NCBI RefSeq assembly: GCF_019249295.1 | Contig: NZ_JAESDH010000004.1 | Coordinates: 124,001 to 188,000 of the forward strand | Direction: 5' to 3' | Length of the DNA stretch: 64,000 nt | Source: Alteromonas antoniana | Lineage (GTDB): Bacteria; Pseudomonadota; Gammaproteobacteria; Enterobacterales; Alteromonadaceae | Part shown: piece by piece, positions 18,092 through 28,201 of the stretch | How the letters are laid out: each line of letters starts with the position of its first letter | Numbering within the stretch: the first letter of the stretch is position 1 | The notes under the pieces: model-generated | Databases searched by the model: none | The model's input: only the letters and a program-made list of their open reading frames with translations | Told to the model about the DNA's origin: nothing | Translations under genes and position numbers: made by a program

Positions 18092-21000
18092 ATGCAACTT
18101 TCCCAGTTCTTCATTCATCGGCCAATATTTGCAGGCGTGCTCTCGTTGCTTATCTTTATTGGCGGCGCACTGGCAGTATGGCAACTGCCTATCACCGAGT
18201 ATCCGGAAGTGGTGCCGCCTACTGTTGTCGTGACAGCGAACTATCCTGGCGCGAATCCCAAGGTGATCGGTCAGACCGTTGCCAGCCCGCTGGAGGATGA
18301 AATTAACGGCGTGGAGAACATGTTGTATATGTCCTCCCAGTCTACGTCTGACGGCAGAATGACGCTCACCGTCACCTTTGCCATTGGTACGGATCCGGAT
18401 GAGGCCACCACCTTAGTACAAAACCGCGTAAACCGGGCGCTGCCGCGTTTGCCACAGGAAGTGCAACGTTTAGGTGTGGTAACCGAAAAGTCATCGCCGA
18501 ACCTGACCATGGTAGTGCATCTGACTTCGCCGGACGCGCGTTATGACATGCTTTATCTCTCCAACTATGCCGAGCAGAACGTAAAAGATGAACTGGCCCG
18601 GGTAAACGGAGTAGGGCAAGTCCGACTGTTTGGTGCTGGTGAGTACAGCATGCGGGTATGGTTAGATCCCAACAAACTCGCTTCATTGCAGATGAATCCG
18701 GATGATGTGATCAATGCCATTCGCGCGCAAAATCAGCAGGCTGCTGCAGGGAGTCTGGGGGCGCAGCCAACCGGAACCAGTGACTTTCAGTTGCTTATCA
18801 ATGTCCGCGGCCGTCTGGTTGAGCAATCTGAGTTTGAGAACATTATCGTAAAAACCGGCGCAAATGGTGAAATGACCCGGCTTCGGGATGTTGCCCGCAT
18901 CGAACTTGGCGCGGACTACTACACATTACGTTCGCTATTGAATAACCGCCCGGCTGCAGCGTTACCAATATTTCAGGCGCCAGGTTCGAATGCAATTCAG
19001 ATCTCTGATGATGTTCGCGACACCATGGCAAGGTTATCTAGTTACTTTCCCGAAGGACTGGACTACGAAATAGTTTACGATCCCACGGTGTTCGTTAGAG
19101 GCTCGATTGAAGCGGTAGTAAATACCCTGCTGGAAGCCATTTTACTGGTGGTGCTGGTGGTTGTCCTGTTTCTGCAAACGTGGCGCGCCTCTGTAATACC
19201 TCTTGTCGCAGTACCGGTATCGCTGGTGGGTACGTTCGCGTTTATGCACATGATGGGCTTCTCACTGAATGCGTTGTCGCTGTTCGGTCTGGTACTGGCA
19301 ATTGGTATTGTCGTCGATGACGCCATCGTGGTGGTGGAAAATGTCGAGCGCAATATCGCCAATGGCAAGTCACCGGTGGATGCCACGGTACAGGCTATGA
19401 AAGAGGTAACCGGCCCTATTATTGCCACCACGATGGTACTGGCTGCAGTATTTATTCCCACCGCGTTTATGTCTGGCCTGACAGGGCAGTTTTATAAGCA
19501 GTTCGCACTGACAATCACCATCTCTACCGTGATTTCTGCTGTAAATTCGCTGACGTTGAGTCCGGCATTGTCCGCCCTGTTGCTGAAACCCCATGGTCAT
19601 GCCAAAGACTGGCTGACAAAAGCGATGGATAAAGCCCTTAGCGGCTGGTTGTTCGGGCCGTTTAACCGCTTGTTCGCGCGCGGCGAGAAACAATATACCG
19701 GCGCTGTGGGTGGGCTCATCCGCAAAAGCGGGATTGTCATGGTGCTTTATGGTGGGTTGTTGGGATTAACTGCGTTCCAGTTTTCCTCAACACCGACCGG
19801 TTATGTGCCGGCACAGGACAAAATGTATCTGGTGGCATTTGCGCAGTTGCCGAATGCGGCATCGCTGGACAGAACCGAGTCAGTGATCCGTCAGATGTCA
19901 GAGATTGCGATGCAACACCCGGGTGTTTCTGATGCCGTCGCGTTCCCTGGTCTGAACATTAACGGGTTTACCAACAGTCCCAGTTCGGGTGTGCTGTTCA
20001 CGCCATTAAAACCGTTTGATGAAAGAACGTCACCGGAATTATCTGCAGGCGCAATAGCGGCGCAGCTGAATCAGCAGTTCGGCAGCATTAAAGGTGCGTA
20101 TGTGGCGATATTCCCACCGCCGCCGGTGATGGGGCTGGGCACCATTGGTGGCTTCAGGTTGCAGGTCCAGGACCGTGCAAATTTAGGTTTCAGCGAGCTT
20201 GAACGTGTAACCCAGGAAGTGATTCAGAAAGCCTGGGCTCACCCGGCGCTGACTGACAGTTTCACCAGCTTTACGGTTAACGTACCGCAGCTGAATGTGG
20301 ATGTAGATCGCGATAAGGCGGTCAGTCAGGGGGTAAATATTGACAGCTTGTTTACCACCTTACAGGCGTATCTGGGGTCAGTGTATGTGAATGATTTCAA
20401 CCTGTTTGGACAAACGTATCAGGTGAATGTACAGGCAGATGCGCCTTATCGTCAGAATGCAGAAGATATCGCGCGCTTTAAAATTCGCAACAATCAGGGA
20501 CAGATGATCCCGCTGGGCTCATTTTTGGATGTTGAGCATACCGCTGGTCCTGATCGGGTAATGCATTATAACGGCTATGTTACGGCGGAAATCAATGGTG
20601 CTCCGGCACCAGGGTATAGTTCTGATCAGGCTAAAGCCGCCATTGAGCAGATCCTTGATGAGACGTTACCTATTGGTATGTCCTATGAATGGACTGAATT
20701 GACCTATCAGCAAATATTAGCAGGCAATACCGCACTGGTGGTTTTCCCGTTGGTGGTGTTGCTGGTGTTTCTGGTACTGGCTGCACAATACGAGAGTCTG
20801 CGTTTGCCACTGGCAATCATTCTGATAGTGCCAATGACTCTGCTCAGTGCACTTGTCGGTGTGTGGATATACGGGGGTGACAATAATATCTTCACACAGA
20901 TCGGCCTGATTGTGCTGGTCGGGCTGGCCACTAAAAACGCCATACTGATTGTCGAGTTTGCCAAAGATCTTGAGGAGCAGGGACGTGATACGTTGTCAGC

Positions 21001-21259
21001 GGTGAAAGAGGCAAGCCGCTTACGTTTGCGCCCGATCCTGATGACATCCTTCGCGTTTATCATGGGCGTACTGCCGATGGTTCTGTCTACCGGAGCGGGA
21101 GCGGAAATGCGTCAGGCCATGGGTGTGGCGGTGTTCGCTGGGATGATTGGCGTTACTCTGTTTGGTCTTATCCTCACACCGGTATTTTACTATCTTCTAC
21201 AGCGCCGAAAGGCCCGTAAACAGTCTGCGTTTACCCAAGCGTTGCCCCACTCCTCGTAA
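18092..21259 (+). CDS. RND efflux inner-membrane permease (HAE1 family, MexF-like)
   Basis: A 1055-residue proton-driven drug exporter of the AcrB/MexF type. It has 12 expected membrane segments and two large periplasmic loops. The N-terminus FFIHRPIFAGVLSLLIFIGG and the proton-relay helix FGLVLAIGIVVDDAIVVVENVERN with its two aspartates are diagnostic. It starts two bases after the adaptor stop, so the pair is one operon. A terminator follows at once, so the outer membrane partner must come from another locus. Confidence 0.96.
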   Translation: MQLSQFFIHRPIFAGVLSLLIFIGGALAVWQLPITEYPEVVPPTVVVTANYPGANPKVIGQTVASPLEDEINGVENMLYMSSQSTSDGRMTLTVTFAIGTDPDEATTLVQNRVNRALPRLPQEVQRLGVVTEKSSPNLTMVVHLTSPDARYDMLYLSNYAEQNVKDELARVNGVGQVRLFGAGEYSMRVWLDPNKLASLQMNPDDVINAIRAQNQQAAAGSLGAQPTGTSDFQLLINVRGRLVEQSEFENIIVKTGANGEMTRLRDVARIELGADYYTLRSLLNNRPAAALPIFQAPGSNAIQISDDVRDTMARLSSYFPEGLDYEIVYDPTVFVRGSIEAVVNTLLEAILLVVLVVVLFLQTWRASVIPLVAVPVSLVGTFAFMHMMGFSLNALSLFGLVLAIGIVVDDAIVVVENVERNIANGKSPVDATVQAMKEVTGPIIATTMVLAAVFIPTAFMSGLTGQFYKQFALTITISTVISAVNSLTLSPALSALLLKPHGHAKDWLTKAMDKALSGWLFGPFNRLFARGEKQYTGAVGGLIRKSGIVMVLYGGLLGLTAFQFSSTPTGYVPAQDKMYLVAFAQLPNAASLDRTESVIRQMSEIAMQHPGVSDAVAFPGLNINGFTNSPSSGVLFTPLKPFDERTSPELSAGAIAAQLNQQFGSIKGAYVAIFPPPPVMGLGTIGGFRLQVQDRANLGFSELERVTQEVIQKAWAHPALTDSFTSFTVNVPQLNVDVDRDKAVSQGVNIDSLFTTLQAYLGSVYVNDFNLFGQTYQVNVQADAPYRQNAEDIARFKIRNNQGQMIPLGSFLDVEHTAGPDRVMHYNGYVTAEINGAPAPGYSSDQAKAAIEQILDETLPIGMSYEWTELTYQQILAGNTALVVFPLVVLLVFLVLAAQYESLRLPLAIILIVPMTLLSALVGVWIYGGDNNIFTQIGLIVLVGLATKNAILIVEFAKDLEEQGRDTLSAVKEASRLRLRPILMTSFAFIMGVLPMVLSTGAGAEMRQAMGVAVFAGMIGVTLFGLILTPVFYYLLQRRKARKQSAFTQALPHSS

Positions 21260-21272
21260 TATGGGGCATTTC

Positions 21273-21300
21273 AGCCGCTCTTTTTGAGCGGCTTTTTTTT
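21273..21300 (+). terminator. Intrinsic terminator of the RND operon
   Basis: AGCCGCTC-TTTTT-GAGCGGCT followed by eight T residues, 13 bases after the permease stop. Confidence 0.93.
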
Positions 21301-21538
21301 AATCACCGGTTACCTCCTTTCTCTATGAAACTGCGGCAATTTCACAGAGGGAATGTGATAGCGTGAAGGCTCAGTAACAGGCTTCTGCCCTGAATCATCC
21401 TGAAAATGCCATGATTCTGTCCCATTTACTGGTTATGCTGTTATGCATTCACATTGACAATCCTGTCAGTAGCCAAAGAAATGGCTTATCTGTGATAATC
21501 GTTTCTAAGGTTGCCCGGAAACTACAAGGAGAATGAAG

Positions 21539-22249
21539 ATGTCCAGAATCGGAGCAAGTATACTGGCACTGGGAATGGTCGCTGGTTTAGGGATTGCCGG
21601 CTGGTTATTATCAGATGCGTTGATTACCTTTAAAACATGGGATCGCGTAGTCACCGTTAAAGGACTTTCTGAACGCGAATACCTGGCCGATCAGGTCATC
21701 TGGCCAATACAGTTTGTAGAGGCGGGCAACGAGTTGCCAGCACTTTATGATGAACTGGACACGCATGCCGGGAAGGTGAAGCAGTTTTTGACTCAGGCCG
21801 GCATCCGTGAAGATGAGATTTCTGTAGGCCAGCCACAAATCACCGATAAGCTTGCGCAACAATACGGGGGCGGTCCCCGCGCGGAATTTCGCTATAGCGC
21901 GATACAGACTGTGACGGTCTACTCCAGTGATGTGAACAATGTGCGCGAGGTGATGAGCTCGATTGGCAGCTTACTGAAAGACGGGATTGTGCTTTCCACA
22001 CAAAATTACAATGCACAAACTCAATATGTGTTCACTCGTTTGAACGATGTTAAACCAGAGATGATTGAAGAAGCAACCGTGAACGCCAGAGAGGTGGCGC
22101 TGAAGTTTGCCAGTGATTCTCAAAGTCAGCTGGGAAAGATTCGTCGTGCAAACCAGGGGCGGTTTTCAATATCAGACCGTGATACCCACCATCCACACAT
22201 AAAAAAGATACGCGTAGTATCGACAATTGAATACACATTGGTGGACTGA
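21539..22249 (+). CDS. SIMPL domain-containing protein (DUF541)
   Basis: A 236-residue protein with one N-terminal hydrophobic helix (ASILALGMVAGLGIAGWLLSDAL without a clear cleavage site, so probably an anchor) followed by a periplasmic SIMPL/DUF541 domain: VTVKGLSEREYLADQVIWPI near the start, TVTVYSSDVNNVREVMSSIGSLLKDGI in the middle, and a C-terminal beta strand VVSTIEYTLVD. The family forms oligomeric rings; function is unsettled. The ATG at 21539 has AAGGAG eight bases upstream, better spaced than the ATG at 21533. Confidence 0.88.
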   Translation: MSRIGASILALGMVAGLGIAGWLLSDALITFKTWDRVVTVKGLSEREYLADQVIWPIQFVEAGNELPALYDELDTHAGKVKQFLTQAGIREDEISVGQPQITDKLAQQYGGGPRAEFRYSAIQTVTVYSSDVNNVREVMSSIGSLLKDGIVLSTQNYNAQTQYVFTRLNDVKPEMIEEATVNAREVALKFASDSQSQLGKIRRANQGRFSISDRDTHHPHIKKIRVVSTIEYTLVD

Positions 22250-22330
22250 TCTGTCAATTTGCACAGGTAGGCGTTTGACAGACAAGCCGCTATACTGTGC
22301 ATCCTTTGACCGAATTTAGGTTGCTGACCG

Positions 22331-22609
22331 ATGCAACAGAAGCCGTCACCGGCATCCGCACAACTGGAGTTTTTTACGGTACCCAGCCCGTGCATTGGTG
22401 TGTGCCAGTCGGGACCGCGCGGATATTGTGTTGGCTGCTTCAGAAGCCGTGATGAACGGCTTTACTGGTTGAAGACCGATGATGCCACCCGTCGCCAAAT
22501 TATCAATGCATGCCATCGGCGTAAAAAAGCCTGGTTACGCAAGAAAAACGAGATAAACGAACCTGCTCCCTCAACGCCGCAACAAGGCGATTTGTTTAAT
22601 GATGAGTAG
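22331..22609 (+). CDS. DUF1289 domain-containing protein
   Basis: A 92-residue protein with the family's four-cysteine pattern PSPCIGVCQSGPRGYCVGCFRS followed by RDERLYWLKTDDATRRQIINACHRRKKAW. The cysteines probably bind a metal ion. Members are widespread in proteobacteria with no settled function. Cytoplasmic by prediction; no obvious operon partner. Confidence 0.88.
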   Translation: MQQKPSPASAQLEFFTVPSPCIGVCQSGPRGYCVGCFRSRDERLYWLKTDDATRRQIINACHRRKKAWLRKKNEINEPAPSTPQQGDLFNDE

Positions 22610-22850
22610 CGTCCAACGCAGTGACTTGTCATTTAGGTGCCCGGTATGTCAGACGAGCAAGGAAACCAGCATCGTATAAACGCAGCAACGACGTTAACAC
22701 ATCATTTCCACTTGCCGTAACATGCTTTGCGGCTCGTGCCGTGGCTAATGGCGGGCTGCAGTCGCTAACAACAAAGCGCGTTTTCTGAAGCCCGAAACAA
22801 GCCGGATTATTAAACCGTAATGGTCTGACATCAAAGTCAGAAACGAAAAG

Positions 22851-23057
22851 TTATCGGTCTGGATAAGGATCCTCTTTGGCATCACCCTGACCGCTCAGTA
22901 TTTTCCAGCTGTTTTCAGTGTGAAGTTTATTATCTGGATTGGGGCAGGGCGGCAGTGAGGTTTTCGACTCGTTAGACAACTGGTATCCACAGTCGACACA
23001 CTCATACGTTCCCGCTGATACGTCGCTGCCATAGGGGACAGTTTGATCATTTGACAT
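22851..23057 (-). CDS. Small zinc-ribbon-like protein
   Basis: A 68-residue acidic protein with a rubredoxin-like knuckle: TYECVDCGYQLSN then, after a short loop, LPPCPN. Only three cysteines are visible in that region, plus histidines nearby, so full zinc ligation is uncertain. The ribosome site AAGGAG lies seven bases before the ATG, which supports it being a real gene. Similar small proteins are annotated as zinc ribbon-containing proteins in marine gammaproteobacteria. Function unknown. Confidence 0.7.
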   Translation of the reverse strand: MSNDQTVPYGSDVSAGTYECVDCGYQLSNESKTSLPPCPNPDNKLHTENSWKILSGQGDAKEDPYPDR

Positions 23058-23292
23058 AAATCTACTCCTTGTCCTGGTTGAAAAAATTGATTAAGCACGA
23101 AGGCTTACTGTTTCATTCGTGTTCAAGGCAATAAAGGATTGGTGTGAAAACATTAAATTTGCCGCTGCCAATGGACCTCTTGATAATTTGCGGTAAAAGG
23201 TATTGAAAATTATCTTTAATGGCAGTCGTTCAGGCTGTGTTTTACGCCATGATTGTTATAATGACCTTAACTTAATTCGAAGGATCCTCCTT

Positions 23293-24117
23293 ATGTCGTT
23301 AACCAAATTTGTTTCGTATGCTACGCAATCTTTCGCCATGCCGGATATTTGCCTGCGCATTCGGGATATTTTGGACGACCCCCGGTCAGATGCGAATGAC
23401 ATCGGCCAGATGATAAGTATCGACCCGTCGTTAACAGCAAAGGTGCTCAGGCTGGCGAACAGTGCGTTATTTCGTTTCCCTTCCCAGATAGAGTCCATCG
23501 CAAAAGCGGTCAGCGTGATAGGCGGCGAGGCACTCTATAATTTAGTGGTCGCTGAAACGGCCAATTCGGCATTTAAACACTTCGACACAGAGTTGATTAA
23601 GCTGGATAAGCACTGGTATCAGTCGGTGTATTGCGGGATGACTGCCAAATATCTTGCGAAGCACGCAAGAATACGTGGCAGCGAGCGTTTTTTCGTGATG
23701 GGGATCCTGCAGAATTTTGGCGAACTTGTCGCAGCTAAATGTGCGCCGGAAAAATACATCGCCTATCTGGATGATCCCCACCCGGGATTGCCAGAGGAGA
23801 AACAGCGCAGACATTTCGGTTTTACCTTTAATGAGTGCAGCGGTACTATTATGGAGAGTTGGAAGCTTCCTCTGCCGCTGTTCTATCCGGTTAAAAATAT
23901 GCATTTGCCTGAAAAGATGCGGGCAGAGGCAGATATCGCGCTTCTCGCCTGTGCAAGGCGAATTACGCTGCGCGAAAACCAAAAAGAGCAATACGGGAAT
24001 ATTGAACTTTTCCCACCGGAAATAGCCAATAGTGTGAAAGTAGAAGGTGAAACATTAGGTAATGCGGTAATGTTCGCTAACAAAGAAGCCAATAAGGTGG
24101 CTGGACTCATTCAATAA
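23293..24117 (+). CDS. HDOD domain-containing protein
   Basis: A 274-residue cytoplasmic protein dominated by an HDOD domain (about residues 10-200): SYATQSFAMPDICLRIRDIL, DPSLTAKVLRLANSALF and SIAKAVSVIGGEAL are characteristic. HDOD proteins are HD-related helical domains, usually without hydrolase residues, found in signalling and chemotaxis or biofilm regulation. There is no attached EAL or REC domain here. The ATG at 23293 has AGGA eight bases upstream; the longer in-frame start at 23203 has no site and adds unrelated sequence. Confidence 0.88.
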   Translation: MSLTKFVSYATQSFAMPDICLRIRDILDDPRSDANDIGQMISIDPSLTAKVLRLANSALFRFPSQIESIAKAVSVIGGEALYNLVVAETANSAFKHFDTELIKLDKHWYQSVYCGMTAKYLAKHARIRGSERFFVMGILQNFGELVAAKCAPEKYIAYLDDPHPGLPEEKQRRHFGFTFNECSGTIMESWKLPLPLFYPVKNMHLPEKMRAEADIALLACARRITLRENQKEQYGNIELFPPEIANSVKVEGETLGNAVMFANKEANKVAGLIQ

Positions 24118-24181
24118 CGGAAAAATTAAGTCGCCAGGGAAGGACGAGAAAAACGGTGCGCTAAAAAACTAAAAGAACGCT

Positions 24182-24994
24182 ATGAAGCAAAAAATTGTCC
24201 TTTGCTCGCTGGCTTTTGCATGCCTGGCTTTTCATGCTGTGGCGAATGCCAGTGACAGAAACCTGATCCAAACTCTATACCATGCTGACTTCGTCCCTGA
24301 CGCGGATGACGATGTGCCACATTTTTCCCTGGATGGCGAACTGGGGATCCTGGCCGCGACCGGCAACACTGACACCACGTCGTTAAAAGCGGGCATTACC
24401 TCTGAGCATGAAACGGTAAACTGGAGCAACAGCTATTTTGCGGAACTGCTTTACAAAGAAAGCGAAGTTGCGGCAGATGGCGAAACAACGCGGGAAAAAA
24501 CCGCGCAGCGCTTTTTCGGGTATGCACAGTTCGATTATAAGCTGGATCACCCTGGCCGCAGGCTGTTCATGTATAGTGATTATGAAAACGATGCATTCAA
24601 TGGCTATGATTATCGTGCCTCTCTGGCGGCGGGCTGGTCCCAGCGTTTGTGGCGAAACGAAGAAAGTGAGTTTCGCTATAGCGTCGGTCCGGGATATGCG
24701 TTTATTTCTGCTGAGCCTGGCACCACTACCAGCGTGAATAATGGGGTGATAATGAGAGCCTCTGCCGAATATCGGTATCGCTGGCCTTCTGGTGCCAGAC
24801 TACGACAGTTTGTGAGCACTGAAACGGGGGCTGACAACACCAAATCACGCTCGGAAACCTCCATTTCAGCAAATTTATTTGGCTCCCTTGCCATGAAGCT
24901 GTCGGTGATCCTGAATCACGAGACCGATGCTGCTGAAGATGTGGATCCTTTGAATACAGAAACGTCTGTCGCGCTGGTTTACCAGTTTTTTTAA
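24182..24994 (+). CDS. DUF481 outer membrane protein, first copy
   Basis: A 270-residue exported protein. The signal peptide (KIVLCSLAFACLAFHAVANA) is followed by a DUF481 domain built from amphipathic strands and ending in Phe (VALVYQFF), consistent with an outer membrane beta-barrel. GELGILAATGNTDTTSLKAGI, WSNSYFAELLYKESEV and FRYSVGPGYAFI are shared with the second copy downstream. DUF481 proteins are described as salt- or alkali-induced outer membrane proteins; the role here is unknown. Confidence 0.88.
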   Translation: MKQKIVLCSLAFACLAFHAVANASDRNLIQTLYHADFVPDADDDVPHFSLDGELGILAATGNTDTTSLKAGITSEHETVNWSNSYFAELLYKESEVAADGETTREKTAQRFFGYAQFDYKLDHPGRRLFMYSDYENDAFNGYDYRASLAAGWSQRLWRNEESEFRYSVGPGYAFISAEPGTTTSVNNGVIMRASAEYRYRWPSGARLRQFVSTETGADNTKSRSETSISANLFGSLAMKLSVILNHETDAAEDVDPLNTETSVALVYQFF

Positions 24995-25149
24995 TCATAC
25001 AAGACAGAATGTGCAAGATATCGGGCACACATTATTGCTATTCCTGTTGTGTCCGCTAACATACGCCAAAATAATATTGACCGAACCCAGTCAGGAAGCC
25101 GTCTGCAACTGGCGTTCAGCCCCTGGATAGACCAATAAAAGGAACACAC

Positions 25150-25893
25150 ATGAACAAGACACTTCTTGCTGCGTCACTGCTTACGCTTGCCGCATCGCCT
25201 GCCGCGCTGGCACAGGATAAAATGAAGCCATTTACGATGGAAGGTGAGATGGGTTTCATTTTCACTACCGGTAACACTGATACGACGTCAATCAGTGCCG
25301 GCGTGACTGCCCATCAGGAACTTGCGCAATGGAGTAACGATTACAACATTGAAGGGTTGTACAAGAAGGAAACCGTTGAAACTGACGGGATTGAGGAAGA
25401 AAGAACGTCGGCGCAGAAATTCTTCGCCTCAGCGCAGGGCAACTACAAGCTGGATAATCCGGATTACCGTCTGTTCGGCTTCGCGTCGTATGAAGATGAC
25501 CGCTTAAGCAACTTTGACTATCAGGCTACGCTGGCCGCGGGTTGGAACCATAAGCTTTATGAAACAGACACCCAGTCTTTTGAATACTCAATTGGTCCGG
25601 GTTATGCGTTTGCTGAAACGCAGGAAGGTGAAGAACAAAACGGTATGATTGTCCGTGCGTCAGCGGCTTACCAGTGGCTGATTTCTGATACCGCCAAATT
25701 CACGCAAACAGTCAGTACCGAGGTTGGTTCGGATAACACCAAATCCCGAGCTGAAAGTGCATTAACAGCGACTATCAGCGGAAACCTGTCTATGAAGTTG
25801 TCTGTTAAACTGGACCACAACTCAGATGTGGGTCCGGGTGTTGAGAAGCTTGATACTGAAACCGCAGTTACGCTGGTTTATAACTTCTTCTAA
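25150..25893 (+). CDS. DUF481 outer membrane protein, second copy
   Basis: A 247-residue paralogue of the gene 155 bases upstream. The signal peptide ends AALAQ, the barrel domain shows GEMGFIFTTGNTDTTSISAGV, WSNDYNIEGLYKKETV, FEYSIGPGYAFA and the same C-terminal strand ending in VTLVYNFF. Both copies share the downstream block TVSTEVGSDNTKSRAES in related form (first copy TGADNTKSRSE). The AAAAGGAA site precedes the ATG. Followed by an intrinsic terminator. Tandem duplication is the simplest origin. Confidence 0.9.
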   Translation: MNKTLLAASLLTLAASPAALAQDKMKPFTMEGEMGFIFTTGNTDTTSISAGVTAHQELAQWSNDYNIEGLYKKETVETDGIEEERTSAQKFFASAQGNYKLDNPDYRLFGFASYEDDRLSNFDYQATLAAGWNHKLYETDTQSFEYSIGPGYAFAETQEGEEQNGMIVRASAAYQWLISDTAKFTQTVSTEVGSDNTKSRAESALTATISGNLSMKLSVKLDHNSDVGPGVEKLDTETAVTLVYNFF

Positions 25894-25930
25894 GAAAGCC
25901 AGATGCCCGGTTTCCGGGTGGTCGTCAGAT

Positions 25931-25959
25931 AAAAAAGGCTGCCTGTTGGCAGCCTTTTT
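25931..25959. terminator. Bidirectional terminator between the DUF481 gene and serA
   Basis: AAAAAAGGCTGCC-TGTT-GGCAGCCTTTTT: a strong stem with A-run and T-run on both sides, between convergent genes. Confidence 0.92.
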
Positions 25960-26031
25960 CATTTCAGTCTGAAACCCGCTATGTCTCATTCAGTGACATC
26001 AGGATTCGCACTGATATCCACACGTTACGGC

Positions 26032-27261
26032 TTAATGCAGGATCCGCGTTTTAATGGTGCCATCGATTTGCTGAATTTCGGCAAGCGCGTCATACGCGCG
26101 GTCAAATTCCACATCAACCACAACATAACCAATTTCAGAGTTGGTTTGCAGGTACTGCGCTTCAATATTGATGCCTTTTTCTGCAAATGTCTGGTTGATT
26201 TGCGTCAGCACACCAGGACGATTGTGGTGAATATGTAGCAGGCGTGAACGACCGGTATGTTCTGGCAGAGACACTTCAGGGAAGTTTACTGCTGACAAGG
26301 TTGAGCCATTATCGCTGTATTTCGCCAGTTTGCCGGCCACTTCGATACCAATATTCTCCTGCGCTTCCTGAGTGCTTCCACCCACGTGAGGCGTAAGTAT
26401 TACGTTATCAAAACGTCGAAGTGGCGACTGGAACTCTTCTTCATTTGACTTGGGCTCAATGGGGAATACGTCGATGGCCGCGCCGTTCAGGTGGCCACTT
26501 TCCAGTGCCTGCTCCAGCGCAGCGATGTCTACTACAGTGCCTCGTGATGCATTAATCAGGATGCTGCCTGGTTTCATCGCGGCCAGCTCTGTTTCCCCAA
26601 TCATGTTCTGCGTTTGCCGGGTTTCCGGCACATGCAAAGATACGACATCTGAGGTATTCAGTAACGTGGTAAGGTCTTTTACCTGGGTAGAGTTACCTAG
26701 TACGAGCTTATCTTCAATATCAAAAAACTGCACACGCATACCCAGATGTTCAGCAAGAATGCTCAGCTGTGTTCCAATGTGACCGTAACCAATAATGCCC
26801 AGCGTCTTGCCACGGGCTTCATAAGAGCCCACCGCGCTTTTTTCCCACTCTCCGCGATGCGCTTTCGCGTTCTTAGAGGGGACGCCACGCAGTAACAAAA
26901 TCAACTGACCCAGGACCAGTTCAGCGACAGAGCGGGTGTTGGAAAACGGTGCATTGAATACCGGTATGCCGCGGATTTGTGTTGCGTTCAGGTCTACCTG
27001 ATTGGTACCTATGCAAAAGCAGCCAACAGCCACTAATTTCTGCGCGGCATCGACTACCTTGTCGGTAATCTGCGTGCGTGAGCGAAGGCCAATAAAATGG
27101 GCGTCTTTCACTTTCTCAATCAGCTCATTTTCAGGCAGCGAAGTTTTGAGATATTCAATATTCGTATAGCCGTTGTTTTTGAAGGTTTCAAGTGCACTGT
27201 GGTGCACGCCTTCTAAAAGCAGGATGCGGATTTTATCCTTGGGTAGTGAAACTTTGCTCAT
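26032..27261 (-). CDS. serA: D-3-phosphoglycerate dehydrogenase
   Basis: A 409-residue NAD-dependent enzyme for the first step of serine synthesis. The catalytic and NAD domains show GIIGYGHIGTQLSILAEHLG, INASRGTVVDIAAL and the catalytic histidine in LTPHVGGSTQEAQ. The C-terminal ACT domain (about 335-409) begins LLHIHHNRPGVL, typical of the serine-inhibited form. The ATG five codons into the longer frame was chosen because MSKVSLPKDKI matches the E. coli N-terminus. Next to rpiA, as in E. coli. Confidence 0.97.
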   Translation of the reverse strand: MSKVSLPKDKIRILLLEGVHHSALETFKNNGYTNIEYLKTSLPENELIEKVKDAHFIGLRSRTQITDKVVDAAQKLVAVGCFCIGTNQVDLNATQIRGIPVFNAPFSNTRSVAELVLGQLILLLRGVPSKNAKAHRGEWEKSAVGSYEARGKTLGIIGYGHIGTQLSILAEHLGMRVQFFDIEDKLVLGNSTQVKDLTTLLNTSDVVSLHVPETRQTQNMIGETELAAMKPGSILINASRGTVVDIAALEQALESGHLNGAAIDVFPIEPKSNEEEFQSPLRRFDNVILTPHVGGSTQEAQENIGIEVAGKLAKYSDNGSTLSAVNFPEVSLPEHTGRSRLLHIHHNRPGVLTQINQTFAEKGINIEAQYLQTNSEIGYVVVDVEFDRAYDALAEIQQIDGTIKTRILH

Positions 27262-27475
27262 GAACTCGCTTCTCAATTGAAAGAGGGATTAAAGTAATTT
27301 GGCGTTACTGGCAGTAACTGCAATATGACGAAAAAATATCAAAGAGCCATCTGGACGTCTAAACGCAAAATAACAGAAATTTAATGACGAGAAAAGCGCT
27401 ATTTTTGTCAGCAACAATGAAAGTGAACGACCTTCAGGACTAAACACCCATAGCGCTTGCGGCGTACACGCTGGT

Positions 27476-28129
27476 TTAGAAGCGCTCTACGCCGTTATCA
27501 GTGGCAACCAATACGGTATCTGCACCACGAATTCCAAAAATCCCGTTAGTCACTACCCCCGGAATATTGTTAATGGCTTTTTCCATCGCTACCGGGTCAA
27601 GAATTTCCAGATTATGCACGTCAAGAATGACGTTGCCATTATCGGTGACCACACCCATTCGGTAAGACGGATCACCACCGAGTTTGACAAGTTCACGGGC
27701 AACATAAGAGCGTGCCATCGGGATCACTTCCACCGGTAGCGGGAAGTTGCCCAACATCGGAACGCGTTTACTATCATCAACAATACAAATAAACGCCTTG
27801 GCTACCGCACTGACAATTTTTTCCTGAGTCAGCGCAGCGCCCCCGCCCTTAATCATATGTTTGTGTTCGGTGACTTCATCGGCACCGTCTACATACACTG
27901 ACAAACTGTCGACGTCGTTTAACTCGAAAACTTCAATGCCAAGCGCCTTCAAACGCTCAGTCGACGCTTTTGAACTGGATACTGCGCCTGCCAAATTGTG
28001 TTTTATATCGGCCAGTGCATCGATGAAAAAGTTAACTGTTGAGCCAGTTCCCACACCAATAATGGTGTCGGGTTTTATATAGTCAATTGCCGCTTCTGCT
28101 ACGGCCTTTTTCTTTGCATTCTGATCCAT
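27476..28129 (-). CDS. rpiA: Ribose-5-phosphate isomerase A
   Basis: A 217-residue enzyme interconverting ribose 5-phosphate and ribulose 5-phosphate. Signature blocks [40 protein letters not shown] and the C-terminal [15 protein letters not shown] are present. Length is typical. It lies 72 bases downstream of fau on the same strand. The ribokinase gene at 31.6-32.5 kb would feed ribose 5-phosphate to it. Confidence 0.97.
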   Translation of the reverse strand: MDQNAKKKAVAEAAIDYIKPDTIIGVGTGSTVNFFIDALADIKHNLAGAVSSSKASTERLKALGIEVFELNDVDSLSVYVDGADEVTEHKHMIKGGGAALTQEKIVSAVAKAFICIVDDSKRVPMLGNFPLPVEVIPMARSYVARELVKLGGDPSYRMGVVTDNGNVILDVHNLEILDPVAMEKAINNIPGVVTNGIFGIRGADTVLVATDNGVERF

Positions 28130-28201
28130 GGAGCCTTTCCTACCGGGTTAGCAAATAAGAACAAAGTGTACCGCAAAAACACGGTAAGGTGAGTAAAGAA
28201 A

